In this document: one piece after another, positions 15,612 to 16,097 of the stretch
How positions within the stretch are numbered: the stretch's first letter is position 1
Layout: the number at the start of each line of letters is the position of its first letter
DNA from: JAEUNX01 sp034004685
GTDB lineage: Bacteria > Pseudomonadota > Gammaproteobacteria > Burkholderiales > Rhodocyclaceae
Reading direction: 5' to 3'
Length of the DNA stretch: 16,097 nucleotides
Assembly (NCBI GenBank): GCA_034004685.1
Contig: JAVEWG010000059.1
Coordinates: 1 to 16,097, forward strand
Made by a program: the position numbers and the translations under genes
Notes under the pieces: model-generated
The model's input: only the letters and a program-made list of their open reading frames with translations
The model's database searches: none
Told to the model about the DNA's origin: nothing

Positions 15612-16097
15612 TTACACGGACCAGAGGCCGCGTTTGCTCAGCCATTCAACGATGGTGTCGTTGGCTTCCTTCAGTAGCTCGGGTTGGCCGGCGTAATAGT
15701 GGTTGGCGTGGGGGATCAGTTTCATGGACTTGTCGGCCGAGGTGGCGGCAGCATAGACCGCCCGGATATGGGAGGCCGGCGCGCCGTCGTCACCACCGTT
15801 TTCGATGGCGAGGAAGGGCACCTTGATGTGCTTGACGCATTCCACGGCGTCGGCGCGGGAATCGTCGATGGACCACTGGGACAGCCAGGAGCGCAGGGTG
15901 CAGAAGCGGGCGAAGCCAGCCGGGCCGTTGTTGGAGGAGAGGGGGTCGCCGATGAAGCTGACCCCATGCTTGCGGTCGTTGGGGTCAATGGACAGATCGA
16001 ACCAGCGCAGGTCGGCCATGGTGCGATGGGTGACGAAGCCGCGTTCGATTTCGGAGGTGCCGCGGCTTTTCAGGGTGGCGATGGTGTCCTTGACCCA
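15612..16097 (-). CDS. Alpha/beta hydrolase, C-terminal part (gene continues past the window)
   Basis: The last 161 residues of a larger protein are present; the frame is open to the window edge, beginning WVKDTIATL. The methionine at 16019 is therefore internal and not a start. The pattern IKVPFLAIENGGDDGAPASH holds the likely acid residue of the triad (D103 or D104 of this fragment), and PHANHYYAGQ the likely catalytic histidine (H130 or H133). The nucleophile motif GxSxG must lie outside the window. It is the upstream partner of the oxidoreductase, ten bases apart, in one operon with the CoA ligase. It may cleave an ester, thioester or carbon-carbon bond; no more can be said from this half. 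Confidence 0.8.
   Translation of the reverse strand, partial: WVKDTIATLKSRGTSEIERGFVTHRTMADLRWFDLSIDPNDRKHGVSFIGDPLSSNNGPAGFARFCTLRSWLSQWSIDDSRADAVECVKHIKVPFLAIENGGDDGAPASHIRAVYAAATSADKSMKLIPHANHYYAGQPELLKEANDTIVEWLSKRGLWSV

Noticed and set aside
15612..16019. Hydrolase gene starting at the ATG at 16019
   Set aside because: The frame continues without a stop to the window edge and the upstream residues look like normal coding sequence, so this ATG is internal.

Overview
The window looks like a piece of catabolic chromosome from a GC-rich proteobacterium, most likely a betaproteobacterium. I infer this from high GC throughout, frequent GTG starts, a DcaP-like outer-membrane porin beside a NitT/TauT-type ABC importer, and a fused 1180-residue indolepyruvate:ferredoxin oxidoreductase. 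Nearly everything lies on the minus strand. The one plus-strand gene is a small protein at 9949-10284. I saw no rRNA, tRNA, CRISPR array, insertion sequence or attachment site.

Layout from low to high coordinates; minus-strand genes are transcribed right to left. 73-1629: a GntR/FCD regulator built as a tandem duplication, with two winged helices and two effector domains in one chain. 1806-1838: a strong hairpin terminator. 1875-6125: an import module made of outer-membrane porin, ABC ATPase, permease and periplasmic binding protein. It has an intercistronic hairpin after the porin and a perfect dyad just upstream of the binding-protein gene. 6294-8631: a tight operon of cytochrome P450, rubredoxin and a LuxR-type regulator, with a 14-base gap and then a 4-base GTGA overlap. 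8632-8851: a spacer holding a 33-codon reading frame that may be a gene remnant. 8852-9691: a short-chain dehydrogenase. 9692-9948: an AT-rich divergent promoter region. 9949-10284: a small dimeric alpha/beta-barrel-like protein. 10381-16097: a second operon of alpha/beta hydrolase (its 5' part lies outside the window), fused 2-oxoacid:ferredoxin oxidoreductase and acyl-CoA ligase, the last two overlapping by 8 bases.

How the genes may work together (inference): an organic acid, plausibly cyclic or terpenoid, is taken up through the porin and ABC importer. It is hydroxylated by the P450 using the adjacent rubredoxin as electron carrier, oxidised by the dehydrogenase and activated to a CoA thioester by the ligase. 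The hydrolase and the ferredoxin-linked oxidoreductase would act further down. The substrate cannot be read from the sequence. No reductase for the rubredoxin and no ferredoxin gene is present in the window.

The observations most worth following are the P450-rubredoxin-LuxR coupled operon, the duplicated GntR regulator with two almost identical recognition helices, and the regulatory dyads inside the transport operon.
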